Shown: piece after piece, positions 1-5,928 of the stretch
Position numbering within the stretch: position 1 is the first letter of the stretch
How the letters are laid out: the number at the start of each line of letters is the position of its first letter
Source of the DNA: Euryarchaeota archaeon UBA10
GTDB lineage: Archaea; Thermoplasmatota; Poseidoniia; Poseidoniales; Poseidoniaceae
DNA length: 5,928 bases
Assembly (NCBI GenBank): GCA_002498185.1
Contig: DAGO01000095.1
Coordinates: forward strand, 32,373-38,300
Direction: 5' to 3'
Made by a program: the position numbers and the translations under genes
The notes under the pieces: generated by a model
The model's input: only the letters and a program-made list of their open reading frames with translations
Told to the model about the DNA's origin: nothing
Databases searched by the model: none

Positions 1-431
1 TCTTTGATTGCCAGTGTTTGACATGCTGCTACGTCTGAACCTGCTCCTGGCTCTGTAACTGCATAGGAAGCTAGAGCTCCTTCTTCGGCAACCATGCGTA
101 GATACTTGTCCTTCTGTTCATGAGTCGCTCCGGTAATAACTGGAGCACATGCTAGACTCGTTGCATACGCAGCTGTTGCGAATCCCGGGTCTCCCCATGC
201 CAACTCTTCATTCACCAGCACTTCTTCCATTATGCCTAAACCGGGTCCACCGTATTCTTCTGAAATGTGCAAATTTAGAATCCCCATTTCATGTGCAGCA
301 TTTATTGCATCCTTTGGGTACTCCGAATTAAGGTCCCAATGTTCTGCATTAGGGCGGATTTCGTCAACGGCAAATTCATGAGCGAGTTCACGCAACATCT
401 CTTGCATTTCATCGAGTTGGAAGTCGACCAT
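1..431 (-). CDS. Acyl-CoA dehydrogenase, N-terminal part (3' end outside window)
   Basis: This is a flavoenzyme that oxidises the alpha-beta bond of an acyl-CoA thioester and passes electrons to ETF, as in fatty-acid or branched-chain acyl-CoA breakdown in the cytoplasm. The 143 visible residues start MVDFQLDEMQEM and show the helical N-terminal domain, then an EEYGGPG turn (about 59-64) typical of the family. The family signature AVTEPGAGSDVAA lies at residues 124-136, at the start of the beta-barrel domain that binds FAD and substrate. The flavin-binding C-terminal domain and catalytic Glu lie beyond position 1, so the substrate class cannot be told. The start is the only ATG after an in-frame stop at 477-479; no strong ribosome site precedes it. 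It follows the exchanger gene after 40 bases on the same strand, so co-transcription is likely. Family assignment is seen directly in the motif; chain length preference is unknown. Confidence 0.93.
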   Translation of the reverse strand, partial: MVDFQLDEMQEMLRELAHEFAVDEIRPNAEHWDLNSEYPKDAINAAHEMGILNLHISEEYGGPGLGIMEEVLVNEELAWGDPGFATAAYATSLACAPVITGATHEQKDKYLRMVAEEGALASYAVTEPGAGSDVAACQTLAIK

Positions 432-471
432 GCTATGCCCACAAGGCCATTCAGCATAAGCAGTGCTGTTA

Positions 472-1599
472 TCAAATCATCAGATGTCCTTGCCTTTGCA
501 ATTCAAGAGCCAAGATGAATAGGAGATAGAACGTGATGAGTATTCCTCCTTCTAAGCGACTGAATTTGAATCCAGTCCACATCATCCCCAGACAAATAGA
601 GACGCCGATTATTGTTGCTGGAATAATCAGATACATGGTTAGATCGTATGAAGCTGATGTAAGCGAAATCGGAGAAACCAATGCTGCAATCCCTATGGAA
701 AGCAAAGGGTCGGTAATATTGGAACCTATCAGAGTTCCAATAGCGACACCTTGGCTCTTCCTTACAGCAACCATAGCGACAGTTAACTCAGGTAAGGATG
801 TACCCAATCCTGACATTGTAGAACCGACAATGGCGTGCGGAACATTGAGTTGGTATGCAATCTCGCAAGCATATTTCACGAGTTGATTTGCAGAATATAC
901 GGCCAAAGTCAAACCAACCACAACCATCACGGTGTAGGCGGTTCCAGTCCAAGTAAAATCAGCTCGTTTGATATTATCAACCACTTGCTGTTCATCCTCA
1001 CGAATCTTTGCAGTGTCACTAAGCAGCCAAGTGATGTATAGACCGTAAATCAAAACGAGAATCCCTCCCTCGATTCTCGAAAGACCACCGCCTTCCCACA
1101 GTAAAGCAGTTAGCAAAACTACGGACATCAACATCAGCAAACCATCTCTCCTCAACCACGCTGGCCTAATTTCCAACGGTTTGAATGCGACTACAATTCC
1201 CAGAACCAGAGTAATCTGAACTAAGACCGAACCGTAGATATTTCCTACTGCTAAGTCCATCAGCGCTGGGTCGTTTTCAGAAGTCGCCGAAGCGGTTGCA
1301 GTAACCAAAATTTCTGGTAGAGATGTACCAATACTGACGATGGTTAAACCTATGACTACTTCTGCCATTCCCGCCCTTCTAGCAAGCCCTTTTGCTCCTT
1401 CAACAAAAAAATCTGCTGAAGTGATTAGAAGTGCCAGAGCGATAATAATCAAGACGATTAGGATACCAATGTTGGTCCAATCATTCTTGGCGGTTATTGT
1501 ACCCAAAATTGCTAATGTGACAAAAAGAGCGAACGATATGAGGAGGGCATTCCATTGAAGCAAAGCAGCAATACCTTGCTTCTCAACCTGCTCCGCCAT
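472..1599 (-). CDS. CaCA-family Na+/Ca2+-type antiporter (YrbG/NCX-like)
   Basis: This 375-residue membrane protein probably exports Ca2+ (or another cation) in exchange for Na+ or H+. It carries both family alpha repeats: GTSLPE at 91-96 followed by GNIYGS at 119-124, and GTSLPE at 266-271 followed by GTLIGSNITD at 288-297. The acidic ligands E96, E271 and D297 and the threonines T92 and T267 match the ion site of the Methanocaldococcus exchanger NCX_Mj, as I recall its sequence. The fourth ligand position (Asn81 in NCX_Mj) aligns with Q128, an unusual change. Hydrophobic stretches suggest ten family helices from about residue 43 plus one extra N-terminal helix at about 18-36. The loop after helix 5 (about 194-217) is short and charged, so there is no large regulatory Ca2+ domain. 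It diverges from the aquaporin gene across 83 bases and precedes the acyl-CoA dehydrogenase. Ion specificity is inferred, not shown. Confidence 0.93.
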   Translation of the reverse strand: MAEQVEKQGIAALLQWNALLISFALFVTLAILGTITAKNDWTNIGILIVLIIIALALLITSADFFVEGAKGLARRAGMAEVVIGLTIVSIGTSLPEILVTATASATSENDPALMDLAVGNIYGSVLVQITLVLGIVVAFKPLEIRPAWLRRDGLLMLMSVVLLTALLWEGGGLSRIEGGILVLIYGLYITWLLSDTAKIREDEQQVVDNIKRADFTWTGTAYTVMVVVGLTLAVYSANQLVKYACEIAYQLNVPHAIVGSTMSGLGTSLPELTVAMVAVRKSQGVAIGTLIGSNITDPLLSIGIAALVSPISLTSASYDLTMYLIIPATIIGVSICLGMMWTGFKFSRLEGGILITFYLLFILALELQRQGHLMI

Positions 1600-1611
1600 G
1601 ATTGTGTGACG

Positions 1612-1655
1612 GAAAACTCCCCTTTCATGGTTTGCGAAATATATAGAGAAAACTC
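1612..1655. repeat. Pair of direct GAAAACTC repeats flanking the TATA box
   Basis: The 8-base word GAAAACTC occurs at 1612-1619 and again at 1648-1655, 36 bases apart start to start, on either side of the TATATA at 1640-1645. The spacing is close to 3.5 helical turns. Such a pair could be a regulator site acting on both divergent genes, but two copies of one 8-base word in an A-rich 83-base spacer could also arise by chance. No regulator gene is present nearby. Confidence 0.25.
1634..1645. promoter_or_regulatory. BRE-TATA-like element in the divergent spacer
   Basis: The spacer between the exchanger and aquaporin starts contains GCGAAA (1634-1639) followed directly by TATATA (1640-1645). This resembles an archaeal BRE plus TATA box reading toward the aquaporin. 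With the usual spacing of about 26 bases from TATA centre to transcription start, the aquaporin message would begin near 1669, giving a leader of about 14 bases. TATATA is its own reverse complement and lies 41 bases from the exchanger start, so TBP could also serve that gene with a start near 1616. The purine-rich BRE is on the aquaporin side only. Neither start has a clear Shine-Dalgarno sequence, which fits short-leader messages. The call assumes an archaeal host. Confidence 0.5.
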
Positions 1656-1682
1656 ATCAATCTCTTCAATCGTAGAGACGCT

Positions 1683-2282
1683 ATGTGGAACCGATACGTC
1701 GCTGAATTTAGCGGCACTTTTCTGATGGTTCTACTGGGTTGCGGCTCAATCGCTCTTGGATGGAGTTCGCTGGCGGTCAGTATGACCTTTGGATTTGCTG
1801 TTTTTACTGCAATTATGATCTTCCAACCTATCTCTGGAGCGCACATCAACCCGGCCGTTTCCATAGCTTTCGCAGCAAACGGAAATCTGGAAAGAGAAGC
1901 CCTTCCTGGCTATATCATCGCTCAGTGTCTGGGCGGTTGGGCTGCTGCGCTAATCGTTTTAGCGGGGCATACAACACCTAGCGTTTCAACAAGCCAAGCA
2001 TGGGGAATAGAAATAGCAATTACATTACTTCTGATGTATTCTATTCATGTTCTAGTTAGAAGAAAAGTCAATCTTTTCTTCCTTGCTTTAGGTGTAGGTT
2101 CAATGGTCGGAGTTCTGGCTTTCTTGTGTGGAGGTTTCACCGGAGCAAGTATGAATCCGGCTAGAACTTTAGGTCCAAATATTGTGAATGGAGAAGGGAA
2201 TCTAATTCTATATATCGTTGCACCAGTAATAGGTGCCGTGTTGGCTAACTTCATCCCTGAGCCACTTGACGAAGAGCTTTGA
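1683..2282 (+). CDS. Aquaporin / MIP-family channel
   Basis: This 199-residue inner-membrane channel should pass water or small neutral solutes. Six hydrophobic helices are visible with the two half-helix motifs: SGAHINPAVS (first NPA at 56-58) and GASMNPARTLGP (second NPA at 158-160, with the filter arginine R161). Aligning to human AQP1 without gaps puts F36, A146, A155 and R161 at the four aromatic/arginine filter positions. The histidine usual in strict water channels is therefore replaced by alanine, which hints at a wider pore that may admit small uncharged solutes. At 199 residues it is shorter than the typical 220-270, through short termini and short loops rather than loss of a helix. 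The ATG start is fixed by an in-frame stop at 1644-1646 with no other start between, and helix 1 begins at about residue 5. It is the only plus-strand gene, divergent from the exchanger and convergent with the E1 gene, which it overlaps. AqpZ-like or GlpF-like function cannot be settled from the sequence; no glycerol kinase is nearby. Confidence 0.95.
   Translation: MWNRYVAEFSGTFLMVLLGCGSIALGWSSLAVSMTFGFAVFTAIMIFQPISGAHINPAVSIAFAANGNLEREALPGYIIAQCLGGWAAALIVLAGHTTPSVSTSQAWGIEIAITLLLMYSIHVLVRRKVNLFFLALGVGSMVGVLAFLCGGFTGASMNPARTLGPNIVNGEGNLILYIVAPVIGAVLANFIPEPLDEEL
2251..2282. other. Convergent 3' overlap of aquaporin and E1 genes
   Basis: The E1 stop codon (2251-2253, minus) lies inside the aquaporin gene, whose own stop is at 2280-2282 (plus). 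The 32 shared bases encode the last nine aquaporin residues (IPEPLDEEL) and the last ten E1 residues (VKALRQVAQG). There is no room for separate intergenic terminators, so the two transcripts must overlap at their 3' ends or end inside each other's coding region. Confidence 0.9.
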
Positions 2283-4833
2283 CAACATGCTCTAAGCCAG
2301 GAACAGTATGGTTTTCTAATGGCGGTGCGAACGGAACTGGGGTGTCCAAAGCACCGATTACAAGAGGCGCAGATTCCAAGGCATAGAATGCTTCTTCCAT
2401 AATTCTAGATTGCATAGAATGTCCAATTCCACCAAACCATTGTCCTTCCTGCAGAACGACCAATCTTCCCGTTCGTGTAACACTTGATACACATGTTTCA
2501 GCATCAAACGGAATCAAGGTTCTGACGTCGATAATCTCGACTTCAATATCTTCCTTAGAGAGGATATCTGCTGCTTGTTTGGCTACGTGCAGCATTGCAC
2601 CCCATGTTACAAGAGTAACATCTCTACCACCTCTAACAACTCCTGCTTTGCCAATCTTCAGGCGGTTCCCGGATTCAATAGCGTCTTTGACTGGTTGAGT
2701 ATCCACATTTTGATTGATATTCTGCCCCCAGCCTGTTAGTCCTCCTCGAAGACCATACAATCCGATGTGTTCTAAGAATAATACAGGGTCGTCCAATTCT
2801 GCAGCCTCTCTAAGTAAATCATAAGCATCTTGGGGAGTGCCTGGAGCAACAACAACCAAACCTGGGTCATTTGCATACCATGATTCGATCATATTTGCAT
2901 GGAATGGCCCGCTGCGAGTCCTTGCCCCTAGAGGAACTCTAACAGTGATTGGGACACTCGCACCCCATCTCCATCGAAGCATTGCGGCGTTATTGAGTAG
3001 TGCATTGTGAGCTAAAGCGGCGAAACCACCAAACTGAATCTCAGCCATCGGCCTCATTCCAGATAGCGCTGCACCTGTAGCCGAGTGAATGATTACCGCC
3101 TCACACAGTGGCATATCTAGCAACTTATCTTGGTGGCCGTTCGCTTTGAGAGGGATGTTCATTCCAAATGCTCCAGCTACTTCCATATCTTCACCCATGA
3201 AAATAGTGGATTCACCATATTGCTCAGCAATATCACACATCGCTTGCTGAATCGCTCTAGAGTATGTCCATCCTCCACTTTCAGCATAATTAAGTAAGCA
3301 TTCACCTACTTCAAGTACTGGTTCATGTTTTTCATGGATTGAAGAACCTGATAAACGATTTAGATGATCTTCGTGAGTATCCGCATCATGCAACGAAGTG
3401 ACACCCTTAGTTACGGTCTTTGGGTCTGCCCAATCCATAGATTCTACATGCTCCCTAGCGGCATCGAGTAAATCGCTTTCTTCCGCTTCCATTTCTGTTA
3501 ATTCATCTTCAGAAATACCCAAGGAAATTAGTAACTCCCTGTGAGTTGGAATTGGGTCTTTCGCTTCCCAGTAAGACAGTAAGTCACGGTCAACATAACC
3601 AGGAGGTGTACCCGAAGGCGCTCCTAAATACAAATCATCATGGTGATGTGCATGGCCGCAACCACGCATAGTCTCTACATGAATAAGAGTCGGGCCTCCT
3701 CCTGACATCGAGAACTCTCTAGCACAAGCAACTGATGAGTGCCAAGCTGCAGGGTCTGAGCCATCAATTGTCCATGATGGCATGCCCATCGCAACCGCTT
3801 TATCAGCCCATAATTCAACGTTGGATTGATTCACGGGAGGAGTATCAAGAGCGATCTGATTATTTTGTAGAATGTAAGATATCGGCAAGCCTCTTGTTGC
3901 AGCAAGATTCAGCGCCTCCCACCATTCTCCTGAGGAAGAGGACCCTTCGCCAATACATGCCACGTGGAAACGTTGCTCTTTCCTTTTCCATGATGACAAT
4001 GCCATACCAGTCATTGTTACACTAGCGATGGGTAGTGGCGCAGTAGGTGGAAGTACACCACGATGGAAACATCCTACGTGCAAGTCTCTTCCACCAGCTC
4101 CTTCGATTCCGCCATTCATTACAGAATCGACCTTACCCATCTGTGCAGTCATTAGGTCTGCAGGAGTATCTCCCATCGCCATACAGAGACCAATGTCACG
4201 AATCATCGGTGCGACATAATCTCCATGGTACGGCGAACCAGGAGGATTTTCTGTGTTCCTCTCCAATGCTGTAGCGACTGCAACACAGGCTTCTTGCCAA
4301 GTTGAACGGAAACCTTTGCCACCGAATTTACCTCCATCTGGTGTATCCATTCCAACAGTGAAAATCTCCTTTAGATGAGTGTCAAGGTTTCTAGTCCTAG
4401 TCATCATCCTTTGCCATTCCATACGCAGTTCATTGCCCACTGACATGTAGTGTGCTAACCTGCGTAAACAGAGAGTAATGTCAATTAGAAAGCGGTCACC
4501 TCTGCGCTCTAAATGTTCTTCAGAGATTCTGCGTGGAATTATTTCCCCGTCTGTTAATCCCTTAACTTTGGTTCGACCTGAAAGTCCCTGTCCTAGTGCG
4601 TCAATGAATCGATTGGAGAATTCATGCCATTGTTCACCATCAAATGACTGCTCGTCTCTGTGGACGAAATCCCAGACTGCTGCGATCAATTGTAGATGGC
4701 CATCATGCCTTTCTGCAGCAAATCGCAGCAACTCGCTCTTCGCAGCATCTGCGGGTAATGAATTGACAAAATGGAGTGCCGAATCGGGCCTCCAATTTTT
4801 ACCACGAATCGGCGGCATCTGTCCTTGAGTCAT
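2251..4833 (-). CDS. 2-Oxoacid dehydrogenase E1, fused alpha-beta subunits, TPP-dependent
   Basis: This 860-residue cytoplasmic enzyme should decarboxylate a 2-oxoacid (pyruvate or branched-chain type) with thiamine diphosphate and pass the acyl group to the lipoyl domain of E2. The E1-alpha part begins at about 136 (RMMTRTRNLD) and holds the TPP motif from GEG (295-297) to NN (324-325), then the His/Asp-rich loop GCGHAHHHDD (391-400) matching the E1-alpha regulatory loop. A charged linker spans about 440-520. The E1-beta part starts at about 523 (TYSRAIQQAM) with GEDM (547-550), a catalytic Glu at E578 aligning with human PDH-beta Glu59, and H645 aligning with His128; its C-terminal transketolase domain runs from about 725. 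Residues 1-135 are an N-terminal extension I do not recognise. The ATG start is fixed: the upstream in-frame ATG at 4845 is followed by a stop. No E2 or E3 gene is visible. It follows the MFS gene by 51 bases. Substrate choice is open; branched-chain use is plausible given the nearby acyl-CoA dehydrogenase. Confidence 0.93.
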   Translation of the reverse strand: MTQGQMPPIRGKNWRPDSALHFVNSLPADAAKSELLRFAAERHDGHLQLIAAVWDFVHRDEQSFDGEQWHEFSNRFIDALGQGLSGRTKVKGLTDGEIIPRRISEEHLERRGDRFLIDITLCLRRLAHYMSVGNELRMEWQRMMTRTRNLDTHLKEIFTVGMDTPDGGKFGGKGFRSTWQEACVAVATALERNTENPPGSPYHGDYVAPMIRDIGLCMAMGDTPADLMTAQMGKVDSVMNGGIEGAGGRDLHVGCFHRGVLPPTAPLPIASVTMTGMALSSWKRKEQRFHVACIGEGSSSSGEWWEALNLAATRGLPISYILQNNQIALDTPPVNQSNVELWADKAVAMGMPSWTIDGSDPAAWHSSVACAREFSMSGGGPTLIHVETMRGCGHAHHHDDLYLGAPSGTPPGYVDRDLLSYWEAKDPIPTHRELLISLGISEDELTEMEAEESDLLDAAREHVESMDWADPKTVTKGVTSLHDADTHEDHLNRLSGSSIHEKHEPVLEVGECLLNYAESGGWTYSRAIQQAMCDIAEQYGESTIFMGEDMEVAGAFGMNIPLKANGHQDKLLDMPLCEAVIIHSATGAALSGMRPMAEIQFGGFAALAHNALLNNAAMLRWRWGASVPITVRVPLGARTRSGPFHANMIESWYANDPGLVVVAPGTPQDAYDLLREAAELDDPVLFLEHIGLYGLRGGLTGWGQNINQNVDTQPVKDAIESGNRLKIGKAGVVRGGRDVTLVTWGAMLHVAKQAADILSKEDIEVEIIDVRTLIPFDAETCVSSVTRTGRLVVLQEGQWFGGIGHSMQSRIMEEAFYALESAPLVIGALDTPVPFAPPLENHTVPGLEHVVKALRQVAQG

Positions 4834-4845
4834 GGTTCATCCCAT

Positions 4846-4856
4846 TGCTCCGAGCA
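4846..4856. repeat. Short inverted repeat upstream of the E1 start
   Basis: The minus strand reads TGCTC-G-GAGCA, a perfect 5-base inverted repeat with one central base, 12 bases upstream of the E1 start codon. A one-base loop is too tight for a stable RNA hairpin, so if it matters it would act as a DNA operator in the 51-base spacer between the MFS and E1 genes. It is short enough to be chance. Confidence 0.2.
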
Positions 4857-4884
4857 GGATGCTTCTTATCAGCCATGCCATTGA

Positions 4885-5928
4885 CTATTGTTCTGATTCA
4901 TGACGTTTAGACATTTCAGAATCGTAACATTCTGCTAACAATTCACGGTTACTGAGAGTTATCAACAGTCCACAGAGCATAGGAATAGCCAGTATTCCGA
5001 GGGTGATTCCCCATGAACCCGTGTAATCGTACACTGGACCAATAACCATGGGTCCAATAATAGTTCCAGCAGCCCATGCTGTTCCAAATGCGCCAAATGC
5101 TAATCCTGCTCCACCCTTACCGTATACCTGAGAAGTGGCAGTATCAATCATCGGCAACATAGGAACCTGAGCTGCAGAAATTGCAAACTGGAAAATCCCA
5201 AGAATCACAATGATGCAATATGCTGCAAGAACAGCGTCACTAATTGAATAAGCCACATATCCAGCAGCAAGCATTGCAATAGTCACAATGTACCAACCGA
5301 ATACCATGTAGCGAACTGGTCCGTTACGGTCAACTAGTGCGCCCCAAATCCATCCGCCCATTCCCTGTGCGACAACCATTACCAACAACACTGCGCCAAT
5401 CCATGCTGCATTCAAACCGAGATTTTCTTCCAAGAATAACGGAACTCCTGCTTCCAGTGCGCCAGTTGCTAGGGTCGTCATCGTTACGAGTAATCCGATT
5501 CGGAATAAGACTGGATTTTGGATAAAAACCTTCAGAGGAACAGAACCTTGAGCGGGCTCGCCACCCATGCCGAGTTCCTTCGTTGTGACATATACCAGAG
5601 GGATTATTGTCGCAGTAATCAATGCTAATCCAATGAATGCATATTCTGGACCAAGGGTGTATGCAACTCCTCCAATGACCGGACCAAGAAGACCTCCTAT
5701 GGTTGCCATAGCGATTAATTTGCCAGAAATTTCTCCAAATTTCATTGGCCATATATCGCTAGCCGCTGCGAACCCTGCAGTTAGGATTGCAGCACCGGAT
5801 GCACCGTGAATAAGCCTTGCAATTGCTAGAATGATGAAGCCGTCCACAAAGGTAATCTCCATCGCTACAAGATACAATAGAGATGCTATTGTAAGACTGA
5901 ATAAAGAAAATAAAATCGTTCTACCTGC
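4885..5928 (-). CDS. MFS transporter, drug/H+ antiporter-like (5' end outside window)
   Basis: This is a secondary transporter of the inner membrane, likely exporting a small molecule against H+. The frame stays open to the window edge: upstream of residue MYLVAM (codon TTG at 5875-5877, really an internal Leu) it continues 17 more residues, AGRTILFSLFSLTIASL, so 347 residues are visible. The leading GR is the end of MFS motif A after helix 2, so helices 1-2 (roughly 60 residues) are missing and the whole protein is about 410 residues. Visible residue numbers: helix 3 about 4-23; motif B (ARLIHGASGA) in helix 4 with R38 and G42; motif C (GGLLGPVIGG, 78-87) in helix 5, typical of proton-driven antiporters; a central loop about 115-137; then six C-terminal helices with a second motif-A-like GALVDRNGPVR between helices 8 and 9. 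The tail ends in a charged SKRHESEQ. It lies 51 bases upstream of the E1 gene on the same strand and may be co-transcribed. The substrate is unknown. Confidence 0.9.
   Translation of the reverse strand, partial: AGRTILFSLFSLTIASLLYLVAMEITFVDGFIILAIARLIHGASGAAILTAGFAAASDIWPMKFGEISGKLIAMATIGGLLGPVIGGVAYTLGPEYAFIGLALITATIIPLVYVTTKELGMGGEPAQGSVPLKVFIQNPVLFRIGLLVTMTTLATGALEAGVPLFLEENLGLNAAWIGAVLLVMVVAQGMGGWIWGALVDRNGPVRYMVFGWYIVTIAMLAAGYVAYSISDAVLAAYCIIVILGIFQFAISAAQVPMLPMIDTATSQVYGKGGAGLAFGAFGTAWAAGTIIGPMVIGPVYDYTGSWGITLGILAIPMLCGLLITLSNRELLAECYDSEMSKRHESEQ

Noticed and set aside
432..471. A terminator between the exchanger and the acyl-CoA dehydrogenase
   Set aside because: The 40-base gap shows no convincing stem-loop and no T-rich tract in the minus-strand direction.
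149..518. Two plus-strand open frames of 60 and 75 codons
   Set aside because: They lie opposite the acyl-CoA dehydrogenase coding sequence and the exchanger 3' end, have no recognisable domain, and the minus-strand frame carries a clear family signature.
533..1558. Plus-strand open frames inside the exchanger gene
   Set aside because: They are antisense shadows of a gene with both CaCA alpha repeats intact; no domain or start signal supports them.
4478..4828. A 116-codon plus-strand open frame opposite the E1 N-terminal extension
   Set aside because: It is antisense to the E1 frame, rich in Ser, Cys and Arg as expected of a shadow, and has no motif or nearby promoter.
4838..4845. Alternative E1 start codons upstream of 4833
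   Set aside because: The in-frame ATG at 4845 is followed two codons later by TGA, and the ATG at 4840 is out of frame.
5330..5752. A 140-codon minus-strand frame inside the MFS gene
   Set aside because: It reads the MFS gene in another frame and gives a Trp, Arg and Ser-rich product without hydrophobic segments, while the MFS frame has ordered helices and motifs.
5875..5877. TTG as the start codon of the MFS protein
   Set aside because: The frame stays open to the window edge and the 17 residues upstream, beginning with the end of MFS motif A and helix 3, belong to the protein; the gene is cut by the window, not started here.

Overview
This 5.9 kb window holds five protein genes packed almost end to end. 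Four lie on the minus strand and one on the plus strand; two run off the window edges. I saw no rRNA, tRNA, insertion sequence, CRISPR array or phage gene. Base composition looks moderate (mid-40s % GC by eye). Gaps between genes are 40 to 83 bases, and none of the starts has a strong Shine-Dalgarno box. A BRE-TATA-like element sits at an archaeal distance from a start codon. Together with aerobic heterotroph genes (acyl-CoA dehydrogenase, 2-oxoacid dehydrogenase E1), this fits a marine planktonic euryarchaeon such as Marine Group II (Poseidoniales). That placement is an inference with moderate-to-low confidence; a compact bacterial genome is not excluded.

Layout, left to right. Positions 1-431 (minus) encode the first 143 residues of an acyl-CoA dehydrogenase whose 3' end is outside the window. 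Positions 472-1599 (minus) encode a CaCA-family Na+/Ca2+-type exchanger, 40 bases upstream of the dehydrogenase and probably co-transcribed with it. An 83-base divergent spacer (1600-1682) carries a palindromic TATATA with a BRE-like GCGAAA. Positions 1683-2282 (plus) encode a short aquaporin/MIP channel. Positions 2251-4833 (minus) encode an 860-residue 2-oxoacid dehydrogenase E1 with alpha and beta subunits fused; its 3' end overlaps the aquaporin 3' end by 32 bases. Positions 4885-5928 (minus) encode an MFS drug/H+-antiporter-like transporter that is cut at its 5' end by the window edge.

How they may work together. The E1 would decarboxylate a pyruvate-like or branched-chain 2-oxoacid. The acyl-CoA made by the full complex could be a substrate for an acyl-CoA dehydrogenase such as the one at the left edge, as in branched-chain amino acid breakdown. 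No E2 or E3 gene is visible, so this link is only suggestive. The exchanger, aquaporin and MFS protein are separate membrane transport functions; the divergent exchanger/aquaporin pair shares one spacer and may be jointly controlled (ion and osmotic balance). I see no clear new multi-gene system. The most unusual points are the long N-terminal module on the fused E1, a Gln replacing the usual alpha-1 Asn ligand in the exchanger, the aquaporin filter, and the shared promoter.
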